Assembly: GCF_002289575.1 (NCBI RefSeq)
Contig: NZ_NTGA01000025.1
Coordinates: forward strand, 1-64,000
DNA length: 64,000 bases
Source of the DNA: Dietzia natronolimnaea
GTDB taxonomy: Bacteria > Actinomycetota > Actinomycetes > Mycobacteriales > Mycobacteriaceae
Direction of reading: 5' to 3'
The notes under the pieces: generated by a model
What the model was told of the DNA's origin: nothing
What the model saw: the letters and a program-made list of their open reading frames with translations, nothing else
The model's database searches: none
Translations under genes and position numbers: made by a program
Shown here: positions 18,159 to 25,884 of the stretch, piece after piece
Layout of the letters: each line of letters opens with the position of its first letter
Numbering within the stretch: the first letter of the stretch is position 1

Positions 18159-19204
18159 GACAGAGGATGCCCCTGTGTCGCCGCGCCGCAGGTGCAGCGC
18201 TCGGAGGCCGGCCACTCGAGTCTCCTCCACAGCCCTTCGGCAGGGTTGATCTCGACGGATGCGCCGACGGTCTGGAGGGGGTGGTCCGACTCACGAGTGG
18301 CGGCGACCTCGGCCAGGACGAGTGCCGCGGCCGCGGTGAGCGCGGGCACGCCGGCAGCGGGGGACCGGCCCACCAGCTGGGCCGCCACGTACGGCCACCG
18401 CGGGTCACGCGCGGCACGGAACAGGTCGACGCAGCGGAGGCACGGGGTGAGCCCGGGGATGACGGTGGGGCCCACCACCACTCGTCCGTCGCGGGTGTGC
18501 ACGTGGAGATGGGGCTGGCCGGACCGGGTGAGTGCGGAGACCACCACGGGATCCGCCGCGACGGAACCGGTCAGGATCACCAGGTCCGGTACCGGACCGC
18601 GCCGGTGCCAGGGCGGCCGGTCGGGGTCGAAGGCCAGACCGGGGTCGGAGCTGGTCGTGACCCGGCATCCGTTGACCGACAGCGGTCCGCGCAGTACCTC
18701 CGACACCTGCCCCCTGCCGAGGATGTGGACCTGCCGGATGGCGGGCGGCCGCGGGGTCGGCACGGAGTCGGGGGCGGCGGCGTGCGGGCCGAGGAGCCGG
18801 ACGTGGCCGAGCTCGGCCAGGCGCACGAGGATCCCCGCGACGGCGGGGAGATCAGTGGCGTCGACCCCGGCCCGGGCGGCGGCGTCGTCGAGGTCGGACT
18901 CGCCTTCGAGCTCGAGGAGCAGTGCCGCCAGACCCCGCGGTCCGCACGACCCGGGGGCGGCCACCACGACCGCGCGGTCCGGCGCGAGGCCCACCTGAAC
19001 CGAGTCGTGGTCGCGCACCACCACGACGGTCCCGGCCCGTAGGACGGCCCGGACCTGATCCCGCCGGGTGGGTCCGATCGCCGTGTGTGGGGACGTTGCC
19101 GTGTGTGGGGACGCGGGTGTGTCTGGGGACGTGGGCGCACCGGAAGGGGATGGGAGAACATCGGCGTGGGGTGGACGCACACCGGAGCGGGTCGCTGATG
19201 ACAC
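18155..19204 (-). CDS. ThiF/cyclodehydratase-like protein (Rv3196 type)
   Basis: 349 residues. It resembles the TOMM-precursor leader-binding (E1-like/ThiF-derived) part of cyclodehydratases: a middle Rossmann-like section starting QVHILGRGQVSEVL, a zinc-type motif TPCLRCVDLFRAARDPRWP and a C-terminal CTC pair (ERCTCGA) that would complete a four-Cys zinc site. No peptide substrate, YcaO or dehydrogenase gene is nearby, so the actual substrate is unknown. The N-terminus (residues 18-42) is low-complexity TSPHTA repeats. GTG 19204 is six bases after CACGAT and is tentative; GTG 19180 is an alternative. It overlaps the ABC1 start and corresponds in position to Rv3196. Confidence 0.75.
   Translation of the reverse strand: MSSATRSGVRPPHADVLPSPSGAPTSPDTPASPHTATSPHTAIGPTRRDQVRAVLRAGTVVVVRDHDSVQVGLAPDRAVVVAAPGSCGPRGLAALLLELEGESDLDDAAARAGVDATDLPAVAGILVRLAELGHVRLLGPHAAAPDSVPTPRPPAIRQVHILGRGQVSEVLRGPLSVNGCRVTTSSDPGLAFDPDRPPWHRRGPVPDLVILTGSVAADPVVVSALTRSGQPHLHVHTRDGRVVVGPTVIPGLTPCLRCVDLFRAARDPRWPYVAAQLVGRSPAAGVPALTAAAALVLAEVAATRESDHPLQTVGASVEINPAEGLWRRLEWPASERCTCGAATQGHPLS
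19080..19133. repeat. In-frame 18-bp tandem repeat in the cyclodehydratase-like gene
   Basis: Three copies of an 18-bp unit, two nearly identical (GCCGTGTGTGGGGACG plus two variable bases) and one diverged. On the minus strand they code for repeated SPHTAT/A-type peptide in the N-terminal tail. Confidence 0.85.
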
Positions 19205-19315
19205 GGGCTCATCGTGGCACGTGCGCGGTCGTCGCGGGGACGCTCGTCGGCGGGTTGTCCACAGGCCCCGCGCACCCGGTGCGACCTGTGGAGAACCGAA
19301 CGGTCACCGGTCGTC

Positions 19316-19321
19316 TACCGT
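19316..19321 (+). promoter_or_regulatory. -10 box for a leaderless YgjP-type peptidase mRNA
   Basis: TACCGT ends 7 nt before the GTG start and there is no Shine-Dalgarno sequence, the pattern of leaderless actinobacterial transcripts. Confidence 0.5.
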
Positions 19322-19328
19322 GGTCGGC

Positions 19329-19973
19329 GTGTCACCCACGCCCCACCCGGAAGCCGACGTCGATCAGGGTTCGGTACCCGCCGACGGGCTACCCACCAGC
19401 CCCGATGACCCCAGGATCGAGGTGCGGCGGTCGCGTCGCCGCACAAGGACGGTCTCCGCACGAGTGGAGGGCGGGGCCGTGGTCGTGCTCATGCCGGCCG
19501 GGCTGCCCCGGGCCGAGGAACGCCGGCTCGTCGCCGACATGCTGTCGCGACTGCGTCGTTCCGCCGGGCGGTCGGGGGTCAAGGCGTCCGATGAGGACCT
19601 GATGCGACGTGCGATCTCGTTGTCGGACAGGTGGATGGAGGGACGCGCGCGACCGGCGTCGATCCGGTGGGTGCCCGCGATGACCACCCGGTGGGCCTCG
19701 TGCTCCCCCGCGTCGGGGGAGATCAGGGTCAGCGAGGCGTTGCGGGAGGTCCCCGCGTACGTGCTGGACTACGTCGTCGTCCATGAACTCGCCCACCTCG
19801 TGGTGCCCGGCGGCCACACCAAGGATTTCTGGGAGGTGGTGCGACACTATCCGCGGACCGAGCGCGCCATGGGCTTCCTGGAGGCCCACTCCAGGACCCT
19901 CGGGCGGGGACCCGGCGGAGCCGCCGATGGCGGCGAGGGAGTGGGGGACCTCGTGCAGGACGACGGCCCCTGA
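19329..19973 (+). CDS. YgjP-like (M48-related, DUF45) metallopeptidase
   Basis: 214 residues. The zinc motif HELAHLV (about 152-158) is followed at the expected distance by GGHTKDFWEVV, supplying the third ligand His, and upstream by TTRWASCSPASGEIRVS, the W-(G/A)-S-C signature of the YgjP/WLM-type (DUF45) peptidases. Its cellular substrate is not known. It is divergent from the cyclodehydratase-like gene (124 bp between starts) and convergent with the DUF2342 gene. The GTG at 19329 is supported by the -10 element 7 nt upstream. Confidence 0.85.
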   Translation: MSPTPHPEADVDQGSVPADGLPTSPDDPRIEVRRSRRRTRTVSARVEGGAVVVLMPAGLPRAEERRLVADMLSRLRRSAGRSGVKASDEDLMRRAISLSDRWMEGRARPASIRWVPAMTTRWASCSPASGEIRVSEALREVPAYVLDYVVVHELAHLVVPGGHTKDFWEVVRHYPRTERAMGFLEAHSRTLGRGPGGAADGGEGVGDLVQDDGP

Positions 19974-20012
19974 CCTCAGACGGCCCCTGACCTCAGACGG
20001 CCCCTGACCTCA
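19962..20012. repeat. Three tandem copies of a 17-bp unit at a convergent gene end
   Basis: GACGGCCCCTGACCTCA is repeated three times without a mismatch. The first copy contains the TGA stop of the upstream gene, and the other two fill the short gap before the convergent DUF2342 gene. Each copy brings a TGA. Confidence 0.9.
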
Positions 20013-20026
20013 GGCGACCCCGCGGG

Positions 20027-21400
20027 TCAGGAGTCCCGCGCGGGTCCGTCCGCCTCGCCGCCGGATCCGCCGCCGGCCCCGCCCCCGGACTCGCGGAGGA
20101 ACTTCTCGATCTCGTCGACCCCGGACTGATCCCCGGTGGTCTCGTCGAGGAGCCGGTCGATCACCGCGGCCGGGTTCTCGAGGTCCTCGCCCACGGGGAG
20201 CAGGTCCGGATGGCTCCACAGGCCGTCCCGACGGTCCGTGCCGACCGCCTCGGAGACCCGGCGCCACAGCTCCGAGGCCTCGCGCGCCTTGCGCGGGCGC
20301 AGTTCCAGACCGACGAGACCGGCGAAGGCCTGCTCCGCCGCCCCACCGGTTGCGCGGCGGCGCAGCCACATCTCGCGCAGCTTGTCGGCGCTGGGCAGGC
20401 GATCGCCGACCGCGGTGGTGACGACCGCGTCGACCCAGCCCTCGACAAGGGCGAGCAGCGTCTCGAGGCGGCCGAGCGCCGCCTCGTTGACATTGGTGAC
20501 CTTGGGTCCGATGGCACCGGCCCCGCCGGACAGCAGCTTCTGGAGCTTGGCGGGGTCCTGGAGGATGGACGGGTCGAGACCGGAGGCGAGGTCGTCGAGG
20601 CCCGAGGTGTCGACCCGGATCCCGCGGGCGTACTCCTCGACGGTGGCCAGGACCCTCGCCCGGAGCCAGGGCGCACCCGCGAACAACCGGATGTGGGCGG
20701 CCTCCCGCGCGGCCAGGAACACCAGCACCTCCTGGCGGGGGAGGTCGAGTTCCTCGGCGAACGCGTCGATCGCGGTCGGACACAGGGCGCTCACCCCGTC
20801 GTCCGCGAAGGGCAGACCCACCTCGGAGGAGAAGAGCACGGCCGGGGCGAGCTTGCCCAGTCCCTGACCGAGCTGCATCCCGAAGCCCATGCCACCCATC
20901 TGGTCGAGCATTCCCAGCAGCGGTCCGGCGAGCTGGCGCGCCTCCTCCGGCATCGCCCCCTTGGTGGCCGAGTTCATCTGTTCGGCGACCGGGGTGCAGA
21001 TCTTCTCCCAGGTGGGGAGGGACTGTTCGACCCACTGCTGGGGCGTCCAGACCTCGGTCCGGTGGACGCCGGAGGGGAACACGGTGGTCTCGTCCAGCCA
21101 CAGCTCCGCGAGGCGGATCGACTCCTGCGCGGCGGTCCGGGAGGCCTCGGTCACGACCGGGGTGCGCCCGAGGGCCTGCAGGGCCACGGTGCGGGCGAGC
21201 TGGTAGTTGACCGGACCCGAGGTGCCGGGTCCGCTCATCGCCGATCCCATCGAGCCGAGCATCTGGCCGAACTGGGAGAGCATCTGGCCGAACTGGCCGA
21301 ACTGGGAGGGGTCGAAACCGCCGGGGCCGCCCGGGTCGCGGCTCCGGTCGTCGTCGCGACCGTCGTCATCGGAAGCGGAGAAACCGAAGGGCTGGTTCAT
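20027..21400 (-). CDS. DUF2342 zinc-dependent metalloprotease family protein
   Basis: 457 residues. A Gly/Asp-rich start and a Gln/Met-rich segment (QFGQMLSQFGQMLG) precede the DUF2342 domain. The family motif LAAREAAHIRLFAGAPWLR (about 225-245) and VEEYARGI are intact; family members are annotated as zinc-dependent metalloproteases or F420-biosynthesis-associated proteins without firm biochemistry. Syntenic with Rv3195. The ATG at 21400 lies 6 nt after a -10-like TACCGT on the minus strand. Divergent from the PDZ protease gene, 79 bp between starts. Confidence 0.88.
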   Translation of the reverse strand: MNQPFGFSASDDDGRDDDRSRDPGGPGGFDPSQFGQFGQMLSQFGQMLGSMGSAMSGPGTSGPVNYQLARTVALQALGRTPVVTEASRTAAQESIRLAELWLDETTVFPSGVHRTEVWTPQQWVEQSLPTWEKICTPVAEQMNSATKGAMPEEARQLAGPLLGMLDQMGGMGFGMQLGQGLGKLAPAVLFSSEVGLPFADDGVSALCPTAIDAFAEELDLPRQEVLVFLAAREAAHIRLFAGAPWLRARVLATVEEYARGIRVDTSGLDDLASGLDPSILQDPAKLQKLLSGGAGAIGPKVTNVNEAALGRLETLLALVEGWVDAVVTTAVGDRLPSADKLREMWLRRRATGGAAEQAFAGLVGLELRPRKAREASELWRRVSEAVGTDRRDGLWSHPDLLPVGEDLENPAAVIDRLLDETTGDQSGVDEIEKFLRESGGGAGGGSGGEADGPARDS

Positions 21401-21406
21401 GCCACA

Positions 21407-21412
21407 ACGGTA
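21407..21412 (-). promoter_or_regulatory. -10 box for leaderless DUF2342 gene
   Basis: TACCGT (minus strand) ends 6 nt before the ATG, with no ribosome binding site between. Confidence 0.5.
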
Positions 21413-21466
21413 CAGCCCCTCGGGTGCGCAGGTCCGGGCCCGACGTCGCGGTATCGGCTCGCGGAC

Positions 21467-21472
21467 TACCCT
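21467..21472 (+). promoter_or_regulatory. -10 box for leaderless PDZ/Lon protease gene
   Basis: TACCCT ends 7 nt before the GTG start. It is back to back with the DUF2342 promoter, so both divergent genes seem to make leaderless mRNA from about 70 bp. Confidence 0.5.
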
Positions 21473-21479
21473 TGCCTCC

Positions 21480-22538
21480 GTGAGTCGCCGACTGCTGACC
21501 CTCCTCGCCGCTCTGGTCCCGGCGGTGCTGCTGCTCGTCCTGGCCACCTCCGCGACGGTTCCGCTCGTGGCCATGGGCCCCGGGCCCACCTACGACACGT
21601 TCGGCGAGGTCCGGGTCGAGGGCGAGGACGGGGTGGAGACGGTCCCCATCATCGAGGTCAGCGGCCGGGAGGCGGACGAGACCTCCGGTGCGCTGCGGAT
21701 GACCACGGTCGCGGTTCGCGACAACCTCACCCTGCTCGAGGCCACGAGGTTCTGGCTGGACCCGGTACAGGTGGTGGTTCCCCGTGACCAGGTCTTCCCC
21801 CCGGAACGGTCCCGGGACGAGGTCAGGGAGAGCAACGCCGCCGAGATGATGGGTTCGGAGAACTCCGCCGAGGCCGCCGCCTACAGGTATCTGGGGATCC
21901 CGATGCAGCCCAGGGTCGAGGGCGTGGACCCCGAGGGCGCGGCCGCCGGCCGCCTCCGTGAGGGTGACGTCCTGACCTCGATCGACGGCGAGCGGGTCTC
22001 CGACGCCACCGCGGTGGTCGAGCAGGTCAGCGCCCGGCGGCCGGGCGAGGAGGTCTCGATCGGGTTCACCAGGGACGGGCGTGAGGAGACGACGACGACG
22101 ACGTTGCAGCCCGCCGGACCGGACGGCGATCCCGATCAGGGTCGCCTGGGCATCCTCGTCGGTGACACCCCGGCGGACGGGACCGACGTCGACATCAACA
22201 TCGACCCCAACGTGGGCGGACCCTCGGCGGGGCTGGTGTTGGCGGTCGCGATCGTGGACAAGTTGTCACCGGGGGAGTTGACCGGCGGCGCGGAGGTCGC
22301 GGGATCGGGCACCATCCGGCCCGACGGCACCGTCGGCCCGATCGGCGGGATCACCCACAAGATCCGGGCCGCACGGGAGGCGGGGGCCACGGAGTTCCTG
22401 GTCCCGTCCGCAAACTGTGCGGAGGCCGTGCAGGACCCACCGGGAGGGATCCGCCTGATCGAGGTGGACACCCTCCGGGGCGCGATGGAGGCGCTGGGGG
22501 AGGCCGTTTCCGGGGGGCAGCCACCGACCTGCGGGTGA
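21480..22538 (+). CDS. Membrane-anchored PDZ-Lon (S16) serine protease
   Basis: 352 residues. N-terminal signal anchor (LLTLLAALVPAVLLLVLATSA), a PDZ domain (about 135-215, with GVDPEGAAAGRLREGDVLTSIDG) and a Lon-type S16 proteolytic domain. The catalytic Ser is in NVGGPSAGLVLAV (near 249) and the Lys in GGITHKIRAA (near 294), forming the Ser-Lys dyad. Bacterial YlbL/Rv3194c homologues are surface quality-control proteases. The GTG start is supported by the leaderless -10. The UPF0182 gene follows 66 bp downstream. Confidence 0.93.
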   Translation: MSRRLLTLLAALVPAVLLLVLATSATVPLVAMGPGPTYDTFGEVRVEGEDGVETVPIIEVSGREADETSGALRMTTVAVRDNLTLLEATRFWLDPVQVVVPRDQVFPPERSRDEVRESNAAEMMGSENSAEAAAYRYLGIPMQPRVEGVDPEGAAAGRLREGDVLTSIDGERVSDATAVVEQVSARRPGEEVSIGFTRDGREETTTTTLQPAGPDGDPDQGRLGILVGDTPADGTDVDINIDPNVGGPSAGLVLAVAIVDKLSPGELTGGAEVAGSGTIRPDGTVGPIGGITHKIRAAREAGATEFLVPSANCAEAVQDPPGGIRLIEVDTLRGAMEALGEAVSGGQPPTCG

Positions 22539-22604
22539 GCCGGGGCTTTTCCGTAAGGTGGATTCCACGAGCATGTCCGCCCCAGCAGTCCAGGAGCTTC
22601 CCCG

Positions 22605-25600
22605 GTGTCCGTCCGCCCGCCCGGTAATCCCGGTCGGCCGATCGCGATCTCACGTCGCGGCCGAGCCGTCGCCATCTCAATCGTCATCCTCATCGTCCTG
22701 ATCCAGGTGCTACCGAGGATCAACTCCACGTACACCAACTGGCTGTGGTTCGCCTCGGTCGACGCCACCTCCGTCATGAGGACGGAGTTGCTCACGCGGA
22801 TCGGTCTCTTCGCGGTGGTCGCCCTGCTCGTGGGGCTCGCGGTCGCCGCGGGCATCCTGCTGGCGTACCGGTACCGGCCCGTCTTCTTGGCGCAACCGGG
22901 GATGCCGGACGCGCTGGCGAGGTATCGGGCCGCGCTCGGCGACTCACCGGGTAAGACGGTGCTCTGGGTCCCCGTCGCGCTCGGCCTGCTCGCCGGTTCC
23001 GTGGCACAGACGGGCTGGCAGCAGGTGCTCGCGTTCTTCAATTCCACCCCGTTCGGGCAGACCGATGCCCAGTTCGGGATCGACATCTCCTTCTACGCCT
23101 TCGAGCTGCCCCTGTGGCGGTCGCTCGTCACCTGGCTCATGGTGGCCGTGGTCCTGGCGTTCCTCGCCAATCTCGTCACGCATTATCTGTTCGGTGGGCT
23201 CCGGCCCGGTGCGCGCGAAGGGGCGTTGACCCGCGCCGCGCGGATCCAGCTGGTCAGTCTCGCGGGACTATTCATCCTGCTCAAGGCGGCGGCGTACTGG
23301 CTCGACCGGTACGAGCTGCTCTTCCGCGAGAACGCGACGTTCACCGGTGCCGGACACACCGACGTCAACGCCCTGATCCCGGCCAAGATCTTCATGTTCT
23401 CCGTGGCCATCGTCTGTGCGATCGCCTTCTTCTCCGCGATCGTGATCAGGGATCTGCGCATCCCGGCGCTCGCCACAGTGCTCCTGCTGTTCTCCGCGCT
23501 CGTGGTGGGGTCGGTCTGGCCGCTGGCGGTCGAGCAGTTCTCGGTCAACCCCAACCGCGCCGAGAAGGAACGGGAGTACATCGCCCGCAACATCGAGGCC
23601 ACGCGAGCCGCGTACGACATCGGTGACGACCGGGTGACCTACATCGAGGGCTGGGGCTCGGCGGATCCGAACCCACGGGAGGCGGGGTCGGACGTCACGA
23701 CGTTGTCCAACGTCCGTGTGCTCGACCCGAACGTGCTCTCGCCGACCTTCACCCAGCTTCACCAGCTGCGCAACTTCTACGGTTTCCCCGAGACGCTGGG
23801 GATCGACCGCTACACCATCGACGGTGAGATGCGGGACTACCTCGTGGCCGCGCGCGAGCTCAACCCGGAGTCCCTGCAGGCCAATCAGCGAGACTGGATC
23901 AACCGGCACACCGTCTACACGCACGGCAACGGGTTCGTCTCCGCGCCCGCCAACCGGGTCAACGAGATCGCCGACGACGCGGGCTCGGACCGCGGCGGCC
24001 TGCCGAACTTCCAGATCTCGGACCTCGAGGCCATCAACAGCGGCCAGGAGATGGTGATCCCGGTGACCCAGCCGCGGACATACTTCGGTCCGCTCATCGC
24101 CCAGGCCGACCCCGACTACGCGATCGTCGGCGACAACGGTGAGGGTCCCCGCGAGTACGACACGGACACCGAGCAGTACACCTACACCGGAGAGGGCGGC
24201 GTCCCGATCGGCAACTGGCTCAACCGCACGGCGTACGCGCTGAGGTTCGCCGAGCGCAACATCCTGCTGTCCAGCCTGATCGGCTCGGACTCCAAGATCA
24301 TCTACGACCGCGATCCCCGGGACCGTGTCCAGAAGGTCGCGCCGTGGCTGACGACCGATACCAACACGTACCCGGCCGTGATCGACGGCCGGATCAAGTG
24401 GATCGTCGACGGCTACACCACTCTCAAGACGTACCCGTACGCCGAACTGAGTTCCCTGGAGGCCATGACGGCCGACTCGACCAACGAGGCGGGCGGCCGG
24501 GTCCTGCCGGACGAGAAGGTCTCGTACATCCGCAACTCCGTCAAGGCCACGGTCGACGCGTACGACGGCACGGTGGACCTCTACGCGTTCGACGAGTCGG
24601 ACCCGGTGTTGCAGACCTGGATGAAGGCACTGCCCGGGATCGTGCAGCCCAGGGACGCCATCTCGGAGGAGCTCGAACAGCATCTCCGGTACCCGGAGGA
24701 CCTGTTCAAGGTCCAGCGTGAGCTGCTGGCCCGGTACCAGGTCGACGACCCGGGGCAGTTCTTCACCAACGACGCCTTCTGGTCGGTGCCGTCCGATCCC
24801 ACGGTGACCTCGTCGATCCAGAACCCGACCCCGCCCCCGGGCGGGCCGGCCGGTGGACCAGCGGGTGCCCAGGCGGCGAACGCCGGTCCGGTGGAGGGGC
24901 CGAGTCAGCCGCCGTACTACGTGGTGGTCTCCGATCCGACAGACCCCGAGTCGGACGAACCCTCCTTCCAGCTCATCTCCGCGTTCCGCGGGTACGAGCG
25001 CGAGTTCCTCGCGGCGCACATGTCGGCGAGCTCGGACCCGGACACCTACGGCGACATCACGGTCCGGGTGCAGCGGCCCACCGAACCCCTGGCGCAGGGA
25101 CCCAACCAGGCGCAGGACATCATGATCGCCTCGCCGGCGATCGCCGAGGACCGCCGACTGTGGGGCGAGACGGCCGAGATCACCGAGGGCAACCTGCTCG
25201 CGTTGCCGCTGGCGGACGACTCCGTCCTGTACGTGGAGCCCATCTACACGCAGCGCAAGGACCAGGATTCGGCGTTCCCCAGGTTGCTCCGCGTGATGGT
25301 CAGCTACGACCGTGCGGTGGGCTATGCGCCGACGCTGTACGAAGCGCTGCGCCAGGTGGGCATCGAGGCAGACCCGGATGTCGTGCGGATCGACGAGAGC
25401 GGCGAGGCGGAAGCCGAGGCGGAGGACGCCGCGTCTCCCACCGCTGCCACCGCTCCGCGCCCGGCGGCCCCGGCCACCGGGGGGACGGACGAAGCCGCGA
25501 GGGCTGCAGCCGTGCGGAACATCAACCAGGCGCTGAACGCGGTCCGCTCGGCCCAGGGCGGGGACCTGTCCTCACTGGGTCGGGCCCTGGAGGATCTGCA

Positions 25601-25637
25601 GGAGGCCGTCGACGCCTACCAGGCACTCGGGAACTGA
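22605..25637 (+). CDS. UPF0182 family large membrane protein
   Basis: 1010 residues, the size of Rv3193c. About seven transmembrane helices lie in the first 320 residues (AISIVILIVLIQVLP, LFAVVALLVGLAVAAGILLAY, LMVAVVLAFLANLVTHYLF, LVSLAGLFILLKAAAYWL, IFMFSVAIVCAIAFFSAIV, ATVLLLFSALVVGSVWPL). A long exported domain follows (VTYIEGWGSADPNPREA, NVRVLDPNVL, YAIVGDNGEGPREYD), and a Pro/Gly then Ala/Glu-rich C-terminus. Function is unknown. The GTG at 22605 follows CAGGAG by 9 nt. Confidence 0.93.
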   Translation: MSVRPPGNPGRPIAISRRGRAVAISIVILIVLIQVLPRINSTYTNWLWFASVDATSVMRTELLTRIGLFAVVALLVGLAVAAGILLAYRYRPVFLAQPGMPDALARYRAALGDSPGKTVLWVPVALGLLAGSVAQTGWQQVLAFFNSTPFGQTDAQFGIDISFYAFELPLWRSLVTWLMVAVVLAFLANLVTHYLFGGLRPGAREGALTRAARIQLVSLAGLFILLKAAAYWLDRYELLFRENATFTGAGHTDVNALIPAKIFMFSVAIVCAIAFFSAIVIRDLRIPALATVLLLFSALVVGSVWPLAVEQFSVNPNRAEKEREYIARNIEATRAAYDIGDDRVTYIEGWGSADPNPREAGSDVTTLSNVRVLDPNVLSPTFTQLHQLRNFYGFPETLGIDRYTIDGEMRDYLVAARELNPESLQANQRDWINRHTVYTHGNGFVSAPANRVNEIADDAGSDRGGLPNFQISDLEAINSGQEMVIPVTQPRTYFGPLIAQADPDYAIVGDNGEGPREYDTDTEQYTYTGEGGVPIGNWLNRTAYALRFAERNILLSSLIGSDSKIIYDRDPRDRVQKVAPWLTTDTNTYPAVIDGRIKWIVDGYTTLKTYPYAELSSLEAMTADSTNEAGGRVLPDEKVSYIRNSVKATVDAYDGTVDLYAFDESDPVLQTWMKALPGIVQPRDAISEELEQHLRYPEDLFKVQRELLARYQVDDPGQFFTNDAFWSVPSDPTVTSSIQNPTPPPGGPAGGPAGAQAANAGPVEGPSQPPYYVVVSDPTDPESDEPSFQLISAFRGYEREFLAAHMSASSDPDTYGDITVRVQRPTEPLAQGPNQAQDIMIASPAIAEDRRLWGETAEITEGNLLALPLADDSVLYVEPIYTQRKDQDSAFPRLLRVMVSYDRAVGYAPTLYEALRQVGIEADPDVVRIDESGEAEAEAEDAASPTAATAPRPAAPATGGTDEAARAAAVRNINQALNAVRSAQGGDLSSLGRALEDLQEAVDAYQALGN

Positions 25638-25705
25638 GTTGACCTGCATGAATGGGAGTCGCAGTGTGAGTTGAGTCATGTTCCGGTCGTTCTGCGTTCA
25701 CCGAT

Positions 25706-25735
25706 TTGCCTTCCGCGGTGAGTGGCACGTAGTGT
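25706..25735 (+). promoter_or_regulatory. Candidate sigma-70 promoter of the initiator tRNA gene
   Basis: TTGCCT at 25706-25711 and TAGTGT at 25730-25735 with 18 bp between. This would start transcription about 10 nt before the mature tRNA. Confidence 0.4.
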
Positions 25736-25750
25736 CATAGACGCAAACGA

Positions 25751-25827
25751 CGCGGGGTGGAGCAGCTCGGTAGCTCGCTGGGCTCATAACCCAGAGGTCG
25801 CAGGTTCAAATCCTGTCCCCGCTACCA
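25751..25827 (+). tRNA. tRNA-fMet (CAT), initiator
   Basis: 77 nt with encoded CCA. The anticodon is CAT at 25785-25787. Initiator features: an unpaired first acceptor position (C1 opposite T72) and three consecutive G-C pairs closing the anticodon loop (GGG/CCC). The T arm carries GGTTCAAATCC. Confidence 0.95.
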
Positions 25828-25831
25828 CGCA

Positions 25832-25869
25832 CTCAGGCCCGGTTCCCCATCAGGGGAGCCGGGCCTGAG
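25832..25869. terminator. Strong hairpin after tRNA-fMet
   Basis: A 17-bp stem with one T-G wobble (CTCAGGCCCGG and TCCCC on the left arm) and an ATCA loop. It separates the tRNA from the convergent fusion gene ending at 25885 and could stop transcription from both sides. The T-run is weak, as is common in this group. Confidence 0.8.
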
Positions 25870-25884
25870 CCAATTTCGGAGTGG

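Noticed and set aside
23268-25019. 583-residue minus-strand frame opposite UPF0182
   Set aside because: Arg/Val/Asp-rich mirror of a conserved membrane protein, no start signal.
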